A DNA stretch of 64,000 nt from Acanthamoeba castellanii str. Neff (taxonomy: Eukaryota > Discosea > Longamoebia > Acanthamoebidae): the NCBI RefSeq assembly GCF_000313135.1, contig NW_004457702.1:186001-250000 (forward strand), given 5' to 3'. Of this stretch, positions 1 to 18,598 are shown in pieces; the first letter of the stretch is position 1; each line of letters opens with the position of its first letter. The notes beneath the pieces are model-generated. The model was not told where the DNA came from. It saw only the letters and a program-made list of their open reading frames with translations, and searched no databases. Both the position numbers and the translations under genes were made by a program.

Positions 1-80
1 AGGACCAATGACGCTGTGTATTATTTAATTTTAATTGTTCTCTCATACTAAATAAAATGAATATTAGGGAGGGTGGGTAC

Positions 81-392
81 CTGAGCATGGTCGAGGTGAA
101 GCCCTTCTCGGCTTCGCGGAGTTGTGCCTCCAGGCGGGGAAACATGGAGGCCAGGCCGTGCAGGTCCTCCTCCCCCGCAAAGCTGCTCATCGATGCCAGC
201 GACATCCTTCAAGTTCTTCTTTGCCTCCTTCCGCACAACCAACTCGTGGGTCTTCGCGACAAAGAAAGGGCGCCTGTGTTGTTGTGTTGTCTCGCGAAGG
301 CCTTGTCTTCTTGCTTGCGCACGCGAGCAACCTTTCCACTGATTTTTTAGTTCCGCCCGAATTTCGGTTAGAGCGCTCCTTCGCCTCCTAAA
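81..392 (-). CDS. 5' end of a minus-strand gene, truncated by window edge
   Basis: Read on the minus strand, 205-81 encodes a clean exon starting MSLASMSSFAGEEDLHGLA and ending in a good donor (AG|GTACCC) at 80. The gene would continue beyond the left edge. A second possible start lies at 392 (MFRRRRSALTEIRAELK) in another frame, which would need an intron between about 330 and 210. I could not find a join that keeps both parts in frame, because an in-frame TGA sits just before the ATG at 205. No family is recognised. It would share a short divergent promoter with the WDR81-like gene starting at 486. Confidence 0.3.
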
Positions 393-485
393 CATTTCCG
401 AAACAACGAAACGAAAAGAAATAGAAAAGGCTACGAAGAAAATGAATTTGAAAAGAAAGAAACAGAAACAGAAAAGGTGGTGGAG

Positions 486-7277
<6,792 letters not shown>

Positions 7278-7686
7278 CCTGGGTACTCATATGTGTGTTT
7301 GAACTTCCCTGGCAACATCCTGAGTGTAAACACAATTGACATCTTAACACTACGACCGCAACATTATGACCACCGCTCGCTCTCGAAAAGGTGGCGCGCA
7401 CAGAACGCTTGCCAATCGGAGGCTCCACGGCCACTTTCTTTAATTGGCCCAATCAGGGCGCAGGAAAGTTCTAGGCGTTTCTCAGGTGTCCCGTACATCT
7501 GGCCAAGATCTGAGCTGGTCGATGGAACCACTTGTCAAACCCTCATCACGGCTTGGGCGCCTCGCGTGCTTTGGGTATCTGGCACACGCTATGATTCTAT
7601 TCTCTTCTCTTCTCAGCCCAACTCCATCTTCTGTTGTTGTCCTCCTCAACACGCAACGCGCGGCACCACCATAACACACGTGAGCC

Positions 7687-10600
7687 ATGAGTTTGGCTTC
7701 AGCATCAGCTCCGTTCCCGCCTTCTTCACCACCATCTTCGAGTTCCCCTTCATTAGCCACCATCTCTACTACTTCAACAAGAACTCCTCGATCTCGAGAA
7801 GAGGGCAACGAACATGTTGTCGAGGAAGAGGAGTTGGTGAAGTGGTCCATCGGAACCTGCCTCATCGGCTCCCTGGCCCTTCTCAGCTTCACCCTCTTCG
7901 ACTCCGCAACCTATTTCGCGTCCTCTACCACGATTTCAATCTTCTTCGCCCTCTTCGGCTTCATCTTCTTCAGACTTTTCTTTCTCCACCCCGCCAGATG
8001 GGCGAGCATGCCCCTCGGCGTGGGAGTCCTCGACCTCCTGCTGACTCTCGTGGTCCTGACCGACCGCAACCCGCGCGACCTCTACTACTGGTTCATGTGC
8101 ATACCACCGCTCATGCTCCACGCCCGAGGCCTGGGCAGCTGCGCTGCGGCCCTCGTCCTGGTGCTCCTCCAGACTTCGGCCCTCCGCTACATCGTTTCTT
8201 CTTCCACCGTCTCCTTGAACGGATTTCGACACACGCTACTCGGTACGTGGTGAAGAGGAAAGAGAAGAAGAAGAAGAAGACGAAGTTCTTTTGATGCTAA
8301 CAAGCTGTGTGGGTTGGGTATGGCTCAGGTGCGTCGATGTCGGACGGCTGGCTGCTGGTCGTGGTGACGGTGTGCGCGGTGGGCACCCGCTACTCGCGCG
8401 ATGCGGTGCTTCGGGGACAGCTGCGCAAGGCCCTCGACGAAGCGGCCCGGGCCAAGAGCGACTTCCTCGCCAACATCAGCCATGGTACAACAATATCAAT
8501 ATCAACACCATCAACATCATGTCGATCAATCGCCCTTCTTCCTCATCAACTGTCGGTAAACGGAGACTGACCGGTTGGTGTCGCGACATGTTCAGAACTG
8601 CGCACGCCGATGCACGGTATCATTGCAATGAGCAGCGAGCTGCAATCAACCCTGGCACCGAACACTAAGGCGAGCCAAGCCGTGGCGATCATCGCAGGTA
8701 CCCCCACACACGTTGTGCGACCGCACACGCTCGCTCACGCACGCCTGACGCACGATTGTATCTCTCTTTGCGGCGCCAGACTGTGCGGACCACTTGCTGT
8801 CGATGGTCAACGACCTGCTCGACGTGGCGCGCATCGAGGCGCATCAGCTGGAGCTCGCGCACATCCCGTTCTCGGTCGTCAGCGAGACGCACAAGGTCAT
8901 CGACATGCTGCGCTCTCCCGCAGGTACGTGTGGAAACATGTTTCACCACGACAAGCACACACGACCGTAGACCAACACTTTCGCTAACATTTCGTTTGGG
9001 GCGCCGTGGTACAGACAAGAAACATTTAGAAATGACTGCGATGGTCGACGTGGCCAGCCCGCAGCACGTCGGCGACCCCGTCAGGTACAGCTGATACCAG
9101 AACCCTTCCTCGTTGCTCTTGGTCCCCCATCTGACCGACCTAGGAGATTTCTGCGAGCATATTTATGATTGGCCGTGATTATTGTGTTATCTCCAAACTC
9201 CGTGATAAAATTTTATTTTTAATTTCCATTTTTTTCTCTCCTTCCCTGACAGTGGTTGGTGTGTTGTTATGGCCTCCCCAGGTTCAGGCAGATCGTGTAC
9301 AGCCTCCTCTCGAATGCCATCAAGTTCACACCGGAGAAGGGCGCTGTCTCGGTCACACTGACTAGTCGCAGCGACTCGGGTCTCATTGAGCTGACCGTAC
9401 GCGACACCGGCATTGGCATCTCCGAGGACCACATTGCCAACCTCTTCTCGGTACACACACACACAAACCACACACCTCTTCTTCTTCGCCATCACCGTCG
9501 TGCTGACGCTTGATTAAATTTGTCATCACAGTGCTTCACGCAGGTGGATGCGTCGGTCAGCCGCCGATACGGCGGATCGGGCCTGGGCCTGGCCATCAGC
9601 AAGCGCCTGTGCGACGCCATGGGTGGGACCATCGGAGTCACCAGCCAGCCGAGCCAGGGCTCGACCTTCACCGTGATCCTCCCGCTGCCCTGCGCAGCCG
9701 CAGAACCCGAGGCCGACACCGCCACCACCGGCGCCGCGGCGAGCGAGGAGTCTGTTTTTGGTGCCGACCACAACCGCAAGCAGGAGAGGGAGATGAAGGA
9801 GGAGCAGGACGAGGACGTGGGCGGCGCTGCGGGAGGGGCGTTCGCGGGACTCGAGGTGCTGCTGGTTGAAGACAACCCCATCAACCAGCTGGTGGGCAAG
9901 CGCATGCTCCACAGCCTCGGTTGCAATGTGACCGTACGTGCTGCGCTCCACAACTCTGACCATTCGATGGCCCAAGGCTGACCACTCCATGTACTTGTGT
10001 CGCGGTGCGGGTGGGTGCAGGTGGTGGCGAATGGCCTGGAGTGTGTGCAGATGCTGGCGCGGGGTAGTGATGAGGTGGAGGGAGAGAAGGCGTCGACGAT
10101 GTACGACATCATTCTCATGGACTGCCAGATGCCGGTCATGGACGGCTTCAAGGCCACCCAACACATCCGCGCGCTCGAGATGAAAGCTGAAGGAGCGGCT
10201 CGCCACGGTTCGCCCTCTCTGCCCATCATCGCCCTCACCGCCTCCGCCACCAAGGTACACTTTCTTCTTGCAGACCTTGAGCAAGACCACGTTGATGATG
10301 GTGATGGTGATGATGGTGATGCGGTGACTCACCGAGCCTTGTTTCCCGACTCACAGGAATACAGCCGAAAGTGCGTGGAGGTGGGCATGTCGGACGTGCT
10401 GTTCAAGCCTCTGCGAAGGGAAATGCTGGCCGCCGCGCTCGCAAAGTGGGCGCCGACTGCTGGCGAGGCCCGGGGAAGGACTTCCACTACATCATCAACC
10501 ACAACGCTGGCCTGTTCCTCATCATCTTCGCCATCTCCCTCTTCAACCACCACCGCGACAGCCACCACCGCACAGCACATCTCCCGGAGCAAGTCTCACA

Positions 10601-10857
10601 ACTCGTCGTTCCCGATCGTTCATTCCTCTCCCCTGCCTCTCCACGACTCTTCAACTTCTCCCTCTTCATCATCGTCGTCGACGGCCGCTGGTGGTAGCTC
10701 GCGGAATCGGTCGCGAAGCCTCCCGATGCCCGTTCCACCACCCCGACCGTCCCTGGCGTCCTCCTCGTCGGCCTCTGCCGTCAAGAGCCTGCGCGATACC
10801 ATCGGTAACCCCACCACACGGCGCGCGCTCCTCTTCACTCGCAAGGAGAGCACATGA
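7687..10857 (+). CDS. Membrane-bound hybrid sensor histidine kinase with receiver domain
   Basis: The first exon (7687-8242) gives a Ser/Thr-rich N-terminus, then about five or six hydrophobic helices and no recognisable extracellular sensor. The HisKA H-box is [14 protein letters not shown], interrupted by the intron 8485-8595 right after the phospho-acceptor His codon. The HATPase follows from about 9290 with N box [10 protein letters not shown]1 box DTGIGI and G2 box [10 protein letters not shown] receiver domain from about 9850 keeps the acidic pair (VEDN), the acceptor Asp in [12 protein letters not shown], the Thr in ALTAS and the Lys in FKP, so both modules look active. A C-terminal tail of about 140 residues is Ser/Thr/Pro-rich and ends RKEST-stop. 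It should autophosphorylate and pass phosphate on to a separate HPt protein; none is encoded nearby. The signal sensed is unknown. Confidence 0.93.
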
Positions 10858-11025
10858 ACCACACCACCTCCACCACCACAATGACGATGACGTCGATTCT
10901 CATCGATCTTCATCGCCGTCGTTGCATCGTCGTCGCCATCGTCGTCTTCACCAAATGTACATACTTTACTTATCGTAAAGCGCTGGCTTGGTGCTGCGGG
11001 GGAGGGGGAGGGGGTGGCACTCGCC

Positions 11026-13243
11026 TCACTGGTCGACGTCGAAGACGAGCTTGACGAGCTGGTAGCGGATGCCGAAGGCGATGAGGGTGCAGAGGACCTG
11101 GAGGAGGAGCATGATCACGGTCAGGTTCCTCTCGTGGGTGGGTCCGACCAGCATCAGCACAAAGTTGATGATCGTCAGGTTGTTCATTTCGATCACCCCG
11201 TCCTTGCCTACATCACCCAACGCACGTAGCACCACATGATGGTGAGGAATGCGAGGAATGCAGCGTTAAATAATGATTGGGGGGGGGCTGGCGGGTGTGG
11301 TGTGTACCGATCTTGACGTGGGCGAGGCGGAACTTGGTGAGGAGGTTGTAGAAGACCTTGCCCAGGGTGGAGAGCTCTTCGTACTTGAACACCGTGCGGG
11401 ACATCTCCAGCTTGTCGGTCTTGCGGTTGTACCTGTTTGGCCCGAGCAGTCGCCAGCATCATCACCATTCACCACGTCAGCATCAATGACCAGACGCCCA
11501 ACAAGTACAAGGAGAGATCAGCAGCAGTTGGTTGGCACGCACTTGGGCAAGCGGTGGCGAGGGCAGGGAATGAAGTGGAAGAGCTGCGGCACCGAGTAGA
11601 GGAAGTTCAAGACCTGACCGAAGCCACCACCACCACGCGAGAGATTGGTCAGCTTTGGGCCTGGGGCCAAACAGTCGCTCCCATGAAAGTGAACATCATC
11701 ATCACCATCACCATCACCATCGCTAAAGGGTACCTGCGGGATGAAGAAGAGGAGCATGGTCTTGCTGAAGTGGCCCAGGATGCCGACCACGGCAAAGGTC
11801 ATGCCGGCAAAGTAGCAGAAGGTGTCGCCCACGAAGACGCGCGACGGGTACCAGTTGTGCTTGAGCAAGGCGGCGGTCACGGCGATGAAGGGGATGATCA
11901 AGTACAGCGAAAAGTAGTGGGCATCGGCTGTAGAAAAATAAAATAAAATGTAAAGCATGTAAATAACAATACAATACAATAAAATACAATAATCGTTAAA
12001 ATGGTTCAGCGCGACGTGGTGTGAGCCGTACGGTTGCCTTCGCCGAGGTGAAGCTGGAGGAGGTTGTGCGCGAGGATCGACACGCCAATCACCAACGACT
12101 GGCCGGCCTGTAATCGAATAAATAATAAATAATAAATAACATAATTAAATAAAAACAAATAATAACAATAAATAATACGAGGTTAGCGGGCGGGTGTGTG
12201 AGACGAAGGCGGCCAGAAGAGATTCGCGTACCTCGATGCCGTTGATGCCCGCCAGGATGTTGATGGCGTTGGTGCAGAACACGGCCAACATGCCCATGTA
12301 GATGTAGTACAGCACGCCTGGCAATAAGACGCCGTCAATGCGCGCGACGTGTGCGGTGTTAAGAAGAAGAAGGAGGAGGCTTTGGTACCAAGGTCGATGA
12401 CCTTGCCGATGAAGGGCCTCAGCTGGATGGGCACCAGAATGAAGGTGGAGTTCAGATTGGCCATGTACACCATCAACAGGGGCAGCGTGGCCTATGGTCA
12501 TCCCAGATAGCGCGCAGGGTCCAGTCTTGAGTTAGTGAGGAAGGAGCGTGTGTGGTGTGGTGTGTGTGGTGTGTGTGGTGTGTTGGAGGGGAAGATGCAG
12601 GAGGGGCACCATGGTGGGCAGGATGAGCTTGTGGCGCCAGCGGAGGTTGAGGACGTCGTCGGCGAAGCCCAGGAAGATCATGCAGCAGATGGACAGCAGC
12701 GCCGACATGAACTCCTCGAACTGGAACCACCATCATCCATTGTCCATCATCATCAACAACAACCCCAAAAGATGAGAAAAGAAGTACAAGATACCTTGTG
12801 ATGAGGGAAGTCGCTGTTGAACCACCAGTGGCGGAAAGGGAATGGGATGAAGAGGAACATCACGCCCATGTACACCGCGCTCACGATCACACCCATGCTC
12901 TCCGCCCTTCGACGTGGCACACACACACACGCCGCACACGACACACACGACACACACCAGAGACGAGTGCGAAGTGAGCGTGCATGGCAAAGGGTGTGCA
13001 TGAAAAAAAAATAAAAAAGAAGAAGTGGCCATACACTTTGACGTCGGTGGTGCTCTTGCTCAGGTCGATGCCGTAGAGGCGCGCGTTGATGAAGAGCTGC
13101 GCGGCGGCAGGGATGAGGAGGTAGGTCAGCAGGCCGGCCACCACCGACATCGCCACGCTCACGTAGACCGGCGGCACGTCATAGTAGTAGGCAGCGCCAG
13201 TCCCTGCCAGGAGGGCCACACACAACAGCTCGCTGCTCCCCAT
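11026..13243 (-). CDS. ALG7: UDP-GlcNAc:dolichyl-phosphate GlcNAc-1-phosphotransferase
   Basis: This enzyme (ALG7/DPAGT1) makes the first dolichol-linked sugar for N-glycosylation in the ER and is the target of tunicamycin. Reading from the ATG at 13243, about ten exons give roughly 420 residues, close to the usual 400-410, almost all transmembrane. Diagnostic stretches are [15 protein letters not shown] (Mg-binding Asp pair), [13 protein letters not shown], and the near-invariant [17 protein letters not shown] followed by [17 protein letters not shown]. The C-terminus ends [18 protein letters not shown]. All catalytic motifs are present. Introns are short; two carry CACACGA or poly-GTGT filler (for example 12915-12960 and 12540-12590). 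It is divergent from the DUF2009 gene with 434 bp between starts. Confidence 0.96.
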
Positions 13244-13514
13244 CTGTGTGGAAGATGAAGAAAAGAGAGAAGAACCTCAATTGTTAACGCACCTTAATGT
13301 TAACGAAAGAGATTGGCATATCAACTCACGTGCCGTGACTTGGCTTGTGACGCACACACGGGTTAAGATTGGAGGGAGCAGAAGAACGAATTCGAAAATA
13401 ATAAATAATCTGAATTTTATGACTCAGATTTTCTTGCGATTGTGAGTGTGGCTTGGAAAACGATCTGCTGAAGAAGGCACGTACGCGAACCGGTGTACAG
13501 CTCAGTGCAGCAGT

Positions 13515-13520
13515 TATAAA
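13515..13520 (+). promoter_or_regulatory. TATA-box-like element before the DUF2009 gene
   Basis: TATAAA in the 434-bp divergent spacer between ALG7 and the B-box/DUF2009 gene, 158 bp before its ATG. It is an isolated match in an otherwise mixed-composition stretch. The call rests only on the motif and its position. Confidence 0.4.
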
Positions 13521-13677
13521 TCAATAAACCCGCAGCAACCCAACAACAACCCAAGCCGTGACGTGTTACGTCTGGCCAGAGAGGCTGGCGAACGCCAGTT
13601 CGAGTCCCACGGCAGCTTGGTATTTAAGGAATTCGGACATAGCAGTCTGCCAGCGACGGGGTTACGGAGGTGAAAAA

Positions 13678-16458
13678 ATGGCGTTCAGCGATGCCTTGGC
13701 AATCATCAAAGGCTCGCGAGAACGAGTAAATCACACATTTGATTCAATGGAGGCTCCATCTGGTGGTAGCGGCCCGAGCAGCGCGCTCTCGAGAATGCTC
13801 GAATCGGACGGCAACTTTGCTGACAAAATGTCGCTCGAGGAGAGAGATGGAGAAGAAGAGGAGACGACCAGTGTCTCTGCGGCCCCGCCGGGCATGTGCA
13901 TTGAATGCGAAGATCAACCACAAGAGGTTCTGTGCGAAGCCTGTGGCGATGTGTTCTGCGAGGTGTGCTTCGGTGCACTCCATCGCCGCGGCAAGCGGAG
14001 ACTGCATGTGCACAAGAAGCTCACCGATGGCACCAAGGCCTCCACTTCGTCTTTGCCACAAGCACCACAGAAGAAAGCCCGATTGGTGCGTCGTCTTCTC
14101 ATCACCTCACTCACAAGATGAGCGGCAATCGCGAAGAACCTCACGGTTCAGGTGGGAGAAATCGCAGCAACGCAATTTTGAATCTACACGTGCTAAGCCT
14201 CTACGTTTTGATTGATCTCAGACCGAAGAGAAGGAAGAAGAGATCGATGGAGATGACGATGGGGACGCTGTGGCGCCAGTGCCCACCACGACCCCGGTTT
14301 CGGTCGAAGCCATGGGCGAGTGGTTCACTGAGAGGTACTACTTCTTTCCAGCTGTTGGCGTAGCGTGACGCAGTGGCTTACATGTACCACTACCGCTGCA
14401 GGGCCAAGTACATCCCGGTGCGGTTGAACCTGAAGGAGCGGAAGCTGCTGAGGCTGCTCGAAGCCGCGCTTCAGGTCTCCGAGTACACCGACAAGGTTGA
14501 TATCATCTCCTTCAAGGGCAAGGTACACCGAAGTCCTCACCACCATCATCCTCCTTCTCAGCCCACGCAGCCTCCGTGCGTGCCGCGGAACCAATGTGCG
14601 GCCTGCCGTGGGCGATGTCACGTTGATGTTGATGTTGATGTTCTTGTTTCTTTAGGCCAAGCGCATCTATGAGCAGCTGCAGGACATCTGTGCCATTTTG
14701 TCGGGTCTCGTCGTCGCCAACGACTACAAGGTAAGCCAACCAACAACATCGTTTCCTTCTCCTGCTTCGTCTCTGTGTGAACGCCATTGTCCAGTTTCCA
14801 GACCTCTGACATGGACACTGTCTTTCTACTTCTTCTTCATCAGGCCGGGCAGCAGCTCATCAAAGACCACAACTTCAAGGACAACGAGAAGTTCTTTCAA
14901 ACAATCTTCGAGGTCGGAAGGCGATACAAGATCATGAACCCTGGTACATGCTCTCTCTATTGGGATCATCCCTTCAACAACACCGATTCTGCCTCCCAGG
15001 TGTACTCACCGCTGCTTCTTCGCCTTCTTCGCCACCGCAACAACCGTAGAGAAGATGCGGTCGACGTACGGCAAACTGGTTTATTTATTGCAAGACAGCG
15101 TCAACTCTGAGATCCAGGAGCTCCTGCAGTTCTCCTGCAAGAAGAGCATCAAGACGGTCTTCACCGGTAACGCTGCGCCGTTGCGCCCGTTTGTTGGTGT
15201 CTCCGGAGTACTGATGTACGCGTGTCGTGTGCGTGTGCGTGTGCGGTGCAGTTCTCACGGAACACGATGCTCTTGCGCTGCTCAAGGATCCGCACATCAT
15301 GACGGCCACGAGAGAGGTCAGCCCCGACGGCAAGTCCCGAGGGCAGATCAGACAGGAGATCAAGGAGAAGGAGAGGGCCGTGAAGTACCTCAGCGAGCGC
15401 TACGCTACCGCCAGCCTCGCCAAGGAAGACATCGAAACCCTGCTCTACTCGATCGGCGACAACAACTCGTACCTCACCTTCAACAGAGATCCAGTACGCG
15501 CTTTCCACTCCACCACCACCACCACACACGACACGATGCTGATGGCGTTTTGCGTCTGTAGGTCGACAAGATGATCGCTTTGCTCAAGCAGTACTTCAGC
15601 CCCACCAACATCGAGGAGGGCTACTCGCTGGCCATCAGCTACGGCCAGAAGGGCGCGCGCCTGACGCACAACCACGAGAGGCAGTACTACTACGCGCTTC
15701 AGTCGCTCACCCTGTGGCGAGAGATCGCCAACGACATGTTCAAGCTGTGGTACCTGAGCGAGGAGGACCTCCTCAGCACGGTCAGCCCCTACAGGCTGCG
15801 CGATACTGGCCAGGGCCTCAACCGCGTCCAGCAGGCCCCGCTCGTCAGGCGAGCCATGCACGCTCTCCTCTTCCACTGCCAGGAGAAGATCGGCCACTGG
15901 TATCCACCACTCGACCTCATGCACACTCACAACACGCACCACTGCACACGCACACGCGCCCCGCACGCACTCACTTTGGCGGTACGTCTGTGATGCAGGG
16001 TGGGTTCGAGCGTGATCCATTTGGGCGATCACAACGTGCCCAACGCGTTGATGTTCATCGACAAGTACACGCAGGTGTCGCGCATCCTCAACCCGATCGT
16101 CATCTGCATCCAGCAGATCGAGGAGCTGGTGCGGGACGACGGCCTGAAGCGGTACATCGATCACACCTTCGGCGGAGTCGACAAGCTCAGGAAGGACATC
16201 TTGCGCGACTTCTTCATGCATGGTATCGTGTCCCTTCTCGCCTGCTGCGTGTCGTGCGTGCGTCGATGTTGACCGGGCGTGTGTGTGTGTGTGTTAGCGT
16301 TCGATGGCAGCGGAGCGGATTTCTTTGACGCGGGAAGCTGCATCGATGGACGCCTGACCTCGGCGTGGAACTGGTGCTCCAAAATCGAGAAGAAGGCGTA
16401 CTACCCCGTCTTCCTCCTTACCGGCTTCATCGGCTTCGACGGCGATTTCCAGAAGTAG
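13678..16458 (+). CDS. B-box-type zinc finger plus DUF2009 (UPF0652) protein
   Basis: Start ATG at 13678 (MAFSDALAIIKGSRER). A Cys/His cluster in the first exon (CIECEDQPQEVLCEACGDVF, then CEVC, H, HVH) has the spacing of a B-box zinc finger. The rest, spread over about nine exons, matches the conserved eukaryotic DUF2009/UPF0652 family as I know it: YKIMNPEKMRSTYGKLVYLL, then SPDGKSRGQIRQEIKEKERA, and VVxL-type helices up to the end GFIGFDGDFQK-stop. The family's function is unknown; it is found in plants, fungi and protists. The B-box suggests protein-protein or ubiquitin-related binding (inference). Convergent with the GCIP-like gene, 125 bp apart. Confidence 0.75.
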
Positions 16459-16583
16459 AGTGAGGACCCACCATGTCTCTCTCTTTCCTGTACTCTCAGT
16501 CTTTGATCTCGCCAAAAAGACGATTGGATCATTTCCTTGCTTTCTTTATCGTCTTCTTCATGAGACGATGGTGGTGGACATGA

Positions 16584-17344
16584 TCAGGCCTGTGCTTGGG
16601 CGGCGGTGACGTCAGCAAGGGCCTTGTCCAGCATGGTCTCGACGAGCCCGCGCAGGCGACCGAACCGCTCACGTCGTAGCACGGCCGGGTTGGCGTCGAG
16701 GCGCCCGATGATGGCGCGCCCGACGTGGCCCAGCTTGTCGGCGTGCTGCCGCACCACGGCAGGGTCCTGCGGCGGGTAGAGCGAAATCACCAGCTCGTCG
16801 GCGAACTCGGACAGCGCGCGCGCCTTCTCGACCAGCTCCTCGAGCCACTCGTGCTCGTCCTCCTCAATCTTCTCATCATCATCGTCCTGCGTTGCGTTGA
16901 AGTAGAGCACACTCAGTGAACACGACACGACACGACACGCACGACACGCACACGATGATAGTTTGAGGGGAGTGCTGACCTGGGGCTGTGCTTGCTTTTC
17001 GAGTTCTCGTTGCTTGTCCTTCCGTCGCTCGTCAAGGTCGAGCAGGGGCAGGCTGCCGTTGAGGAGCCCGAAGAGGGACTTGATGAGCAGCTGGCATCCG
17101 GGCACGACCTTGGCCTCCTCCTCCGACAAGGCCTCATCATCGTCGTCGTCATCCTCATCCCACTCATCTTCGTCCTCATCATCCTCGTCTTCGTCTTTCT
17201 TCTCCTCCTTCTTCTTCGTCTGCTCCTCCTCTCCTTCTTCCTTGGCCTTGGGTTTCTTTGCCGCAAGCTCGCCCAGCTCGGACATGGCGTCTAGATACCG
17301 AGAGAACAGAGAGTTGGTAAGTGGCTCACGTGTGTGTGTGTGTT

Positions 17345-17381
<37 letters not shown>

Positions 17382-18531
17382 GGTACCCTTGATGGCACCC
17401 ATCCAGTTCCGAATGGCGTTGCAGGCGACGGTGTTGTTGTCGAGCGGCACCTTCTCCACCGCCACGCACTTCTCCCACACCTTGGCCGTCAGCTGCGCGC
17501 TCTCGGCGTCCACTGCCCGCAACACCACCGCTAAAGGTCAGTCGTGCGTTGATTTGCGTTGCGGTCAGTCGTCACGTACCCTGGCCCTTCTTCCACTCGT
17601 AGAAGTGAACGAAGAGCGCCTCGACGGCATTCAGCACGCCCGCCACGGCTTCGCGCACGCCCTGCAGCACACGCTGACCCCATTTGTCTGTTCGTCGTGT
17701 GCATGGTGTGTGTGTATGGTGTTGTGTGTGTGTGTGTGTGGGGGGGGGACCCAAGGCAACCGTTGGCTGTTAGCGATCCACGTATGAATGAATGCAGATC
17801 GGCCCTCAAGCGAGTAGACGCACTTTCGTTGAGCGCGATGACGACGTTGGCGGCGACGACCAGGTTCTTGAGGTCCTGCTCGAGGCCCTCGGCGAAGGGC
17901 CTGCCGTCCTCGGCCGCCGACGACGTCTGACCGCCGGCGATGTCCTCCGCGATGTTCTTCCACGCCACCTGGACTGTCGAGAGGGCGATGCGACTGATGT
18001 CAGCCATGCATATGGCTCGTGGTGTGGGCTTGCGCGTTGGCGCGGGCGCGGGCGCTGAGTGTGTGGTGAGTGTAGATGGGGCGGGTACACTTGGTTGTGG
18101 CGTGGGCGACGCTGTGCGCGGTGGAGACGAGCGACTGCCGCAGCTCGGTGGCATTCATGGGCGCGAGCGCCTCCTTGGGCAACTGCTGCCAACGCAACGT
18201 TTTGAAAAAGAATTAAATTCGAGCAGATCCGTGAAATGAAATCTCATCTCTCGTGTGCTGAAGATGAGAGGGAGCGAACCTCGATGGTGAGATTGATGGA
18301 ACCGATTTGTCGGAGGCTGTTGGCAAGCACCTCACGTGCAGGACCCGTGAATGCATAGGCTGTATGATAGATCATGTGGTATATCGTTTAAGTTAAATTA
18401 ATCTCTTACGATTATTCGATTCAACATTTATATTAATGGAGCGAACCCGTTGCAGATTTTGTGACTTTGCCCTTTCCGTTGCTGGCACCAGCGTTCTTGT
18501 TCGATTGGGCACCTCCCTTCTTTCGTGTCAT
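16584..18531 (-). CDS. GCIP / cyclin-D1-binding protein 1-like protein
   Basis: Starts at 18531 with a basic leader (MTRKKGGAQSNKNAGASN) whose exon ends at about 18454. Six or seven further exons give a mostly helical protein. Stretches such as VNAVEALFVHFYEWKKGQG, then VWEKCVAVEKVPLDNNTVA, and the end ETMLDKALADVTAAQAQA fit the GCIP (Grap2 and cyclin-D-interacting) family, to which human CCNDBP1 belongs. An acidic run of Asp/Glu (17230-17130) sits in the middle. Members bind cyclin D or helix-loop-helix proteins in animals; the role here is unknown. One intron (about 17330-17385) is almost pure GT repeat. The gene lies 67 bp downstream of the CDC123-like stop codon, on the same strand. Confidence 0.6.
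17330..17382. repeat. Intronic (GT)n / TGTGTTTG repeat
   Basis: About 50 bp of GT dinucleotide with interspersed GTTT, lying within an intron of the GCIP-like gene. A clear simple repeat with no coding potential. Confidence 0.9.
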
Positions 18532-18598
18532 CTTCGCGCTTGTGTGGAACGAATTTGATTTTTGCAACTCCGTTTCGTAAAAAAGAAACAGAAAGCCT

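Noticed and set aside
11014..12801. Plus-strand open frames opposite ALG7
   Set aside because: They are shadows of the strongly conserved minus-strand ALG7 exons.
13565..13620. tRNA-like B box (GTTCGAGTCCC) with an upstream A-box-like TGGCCAGAG
   Set aside because: The two boxes are about 25 bp apart, too close for an anticodon arm, and no acceptor stem can be paired.
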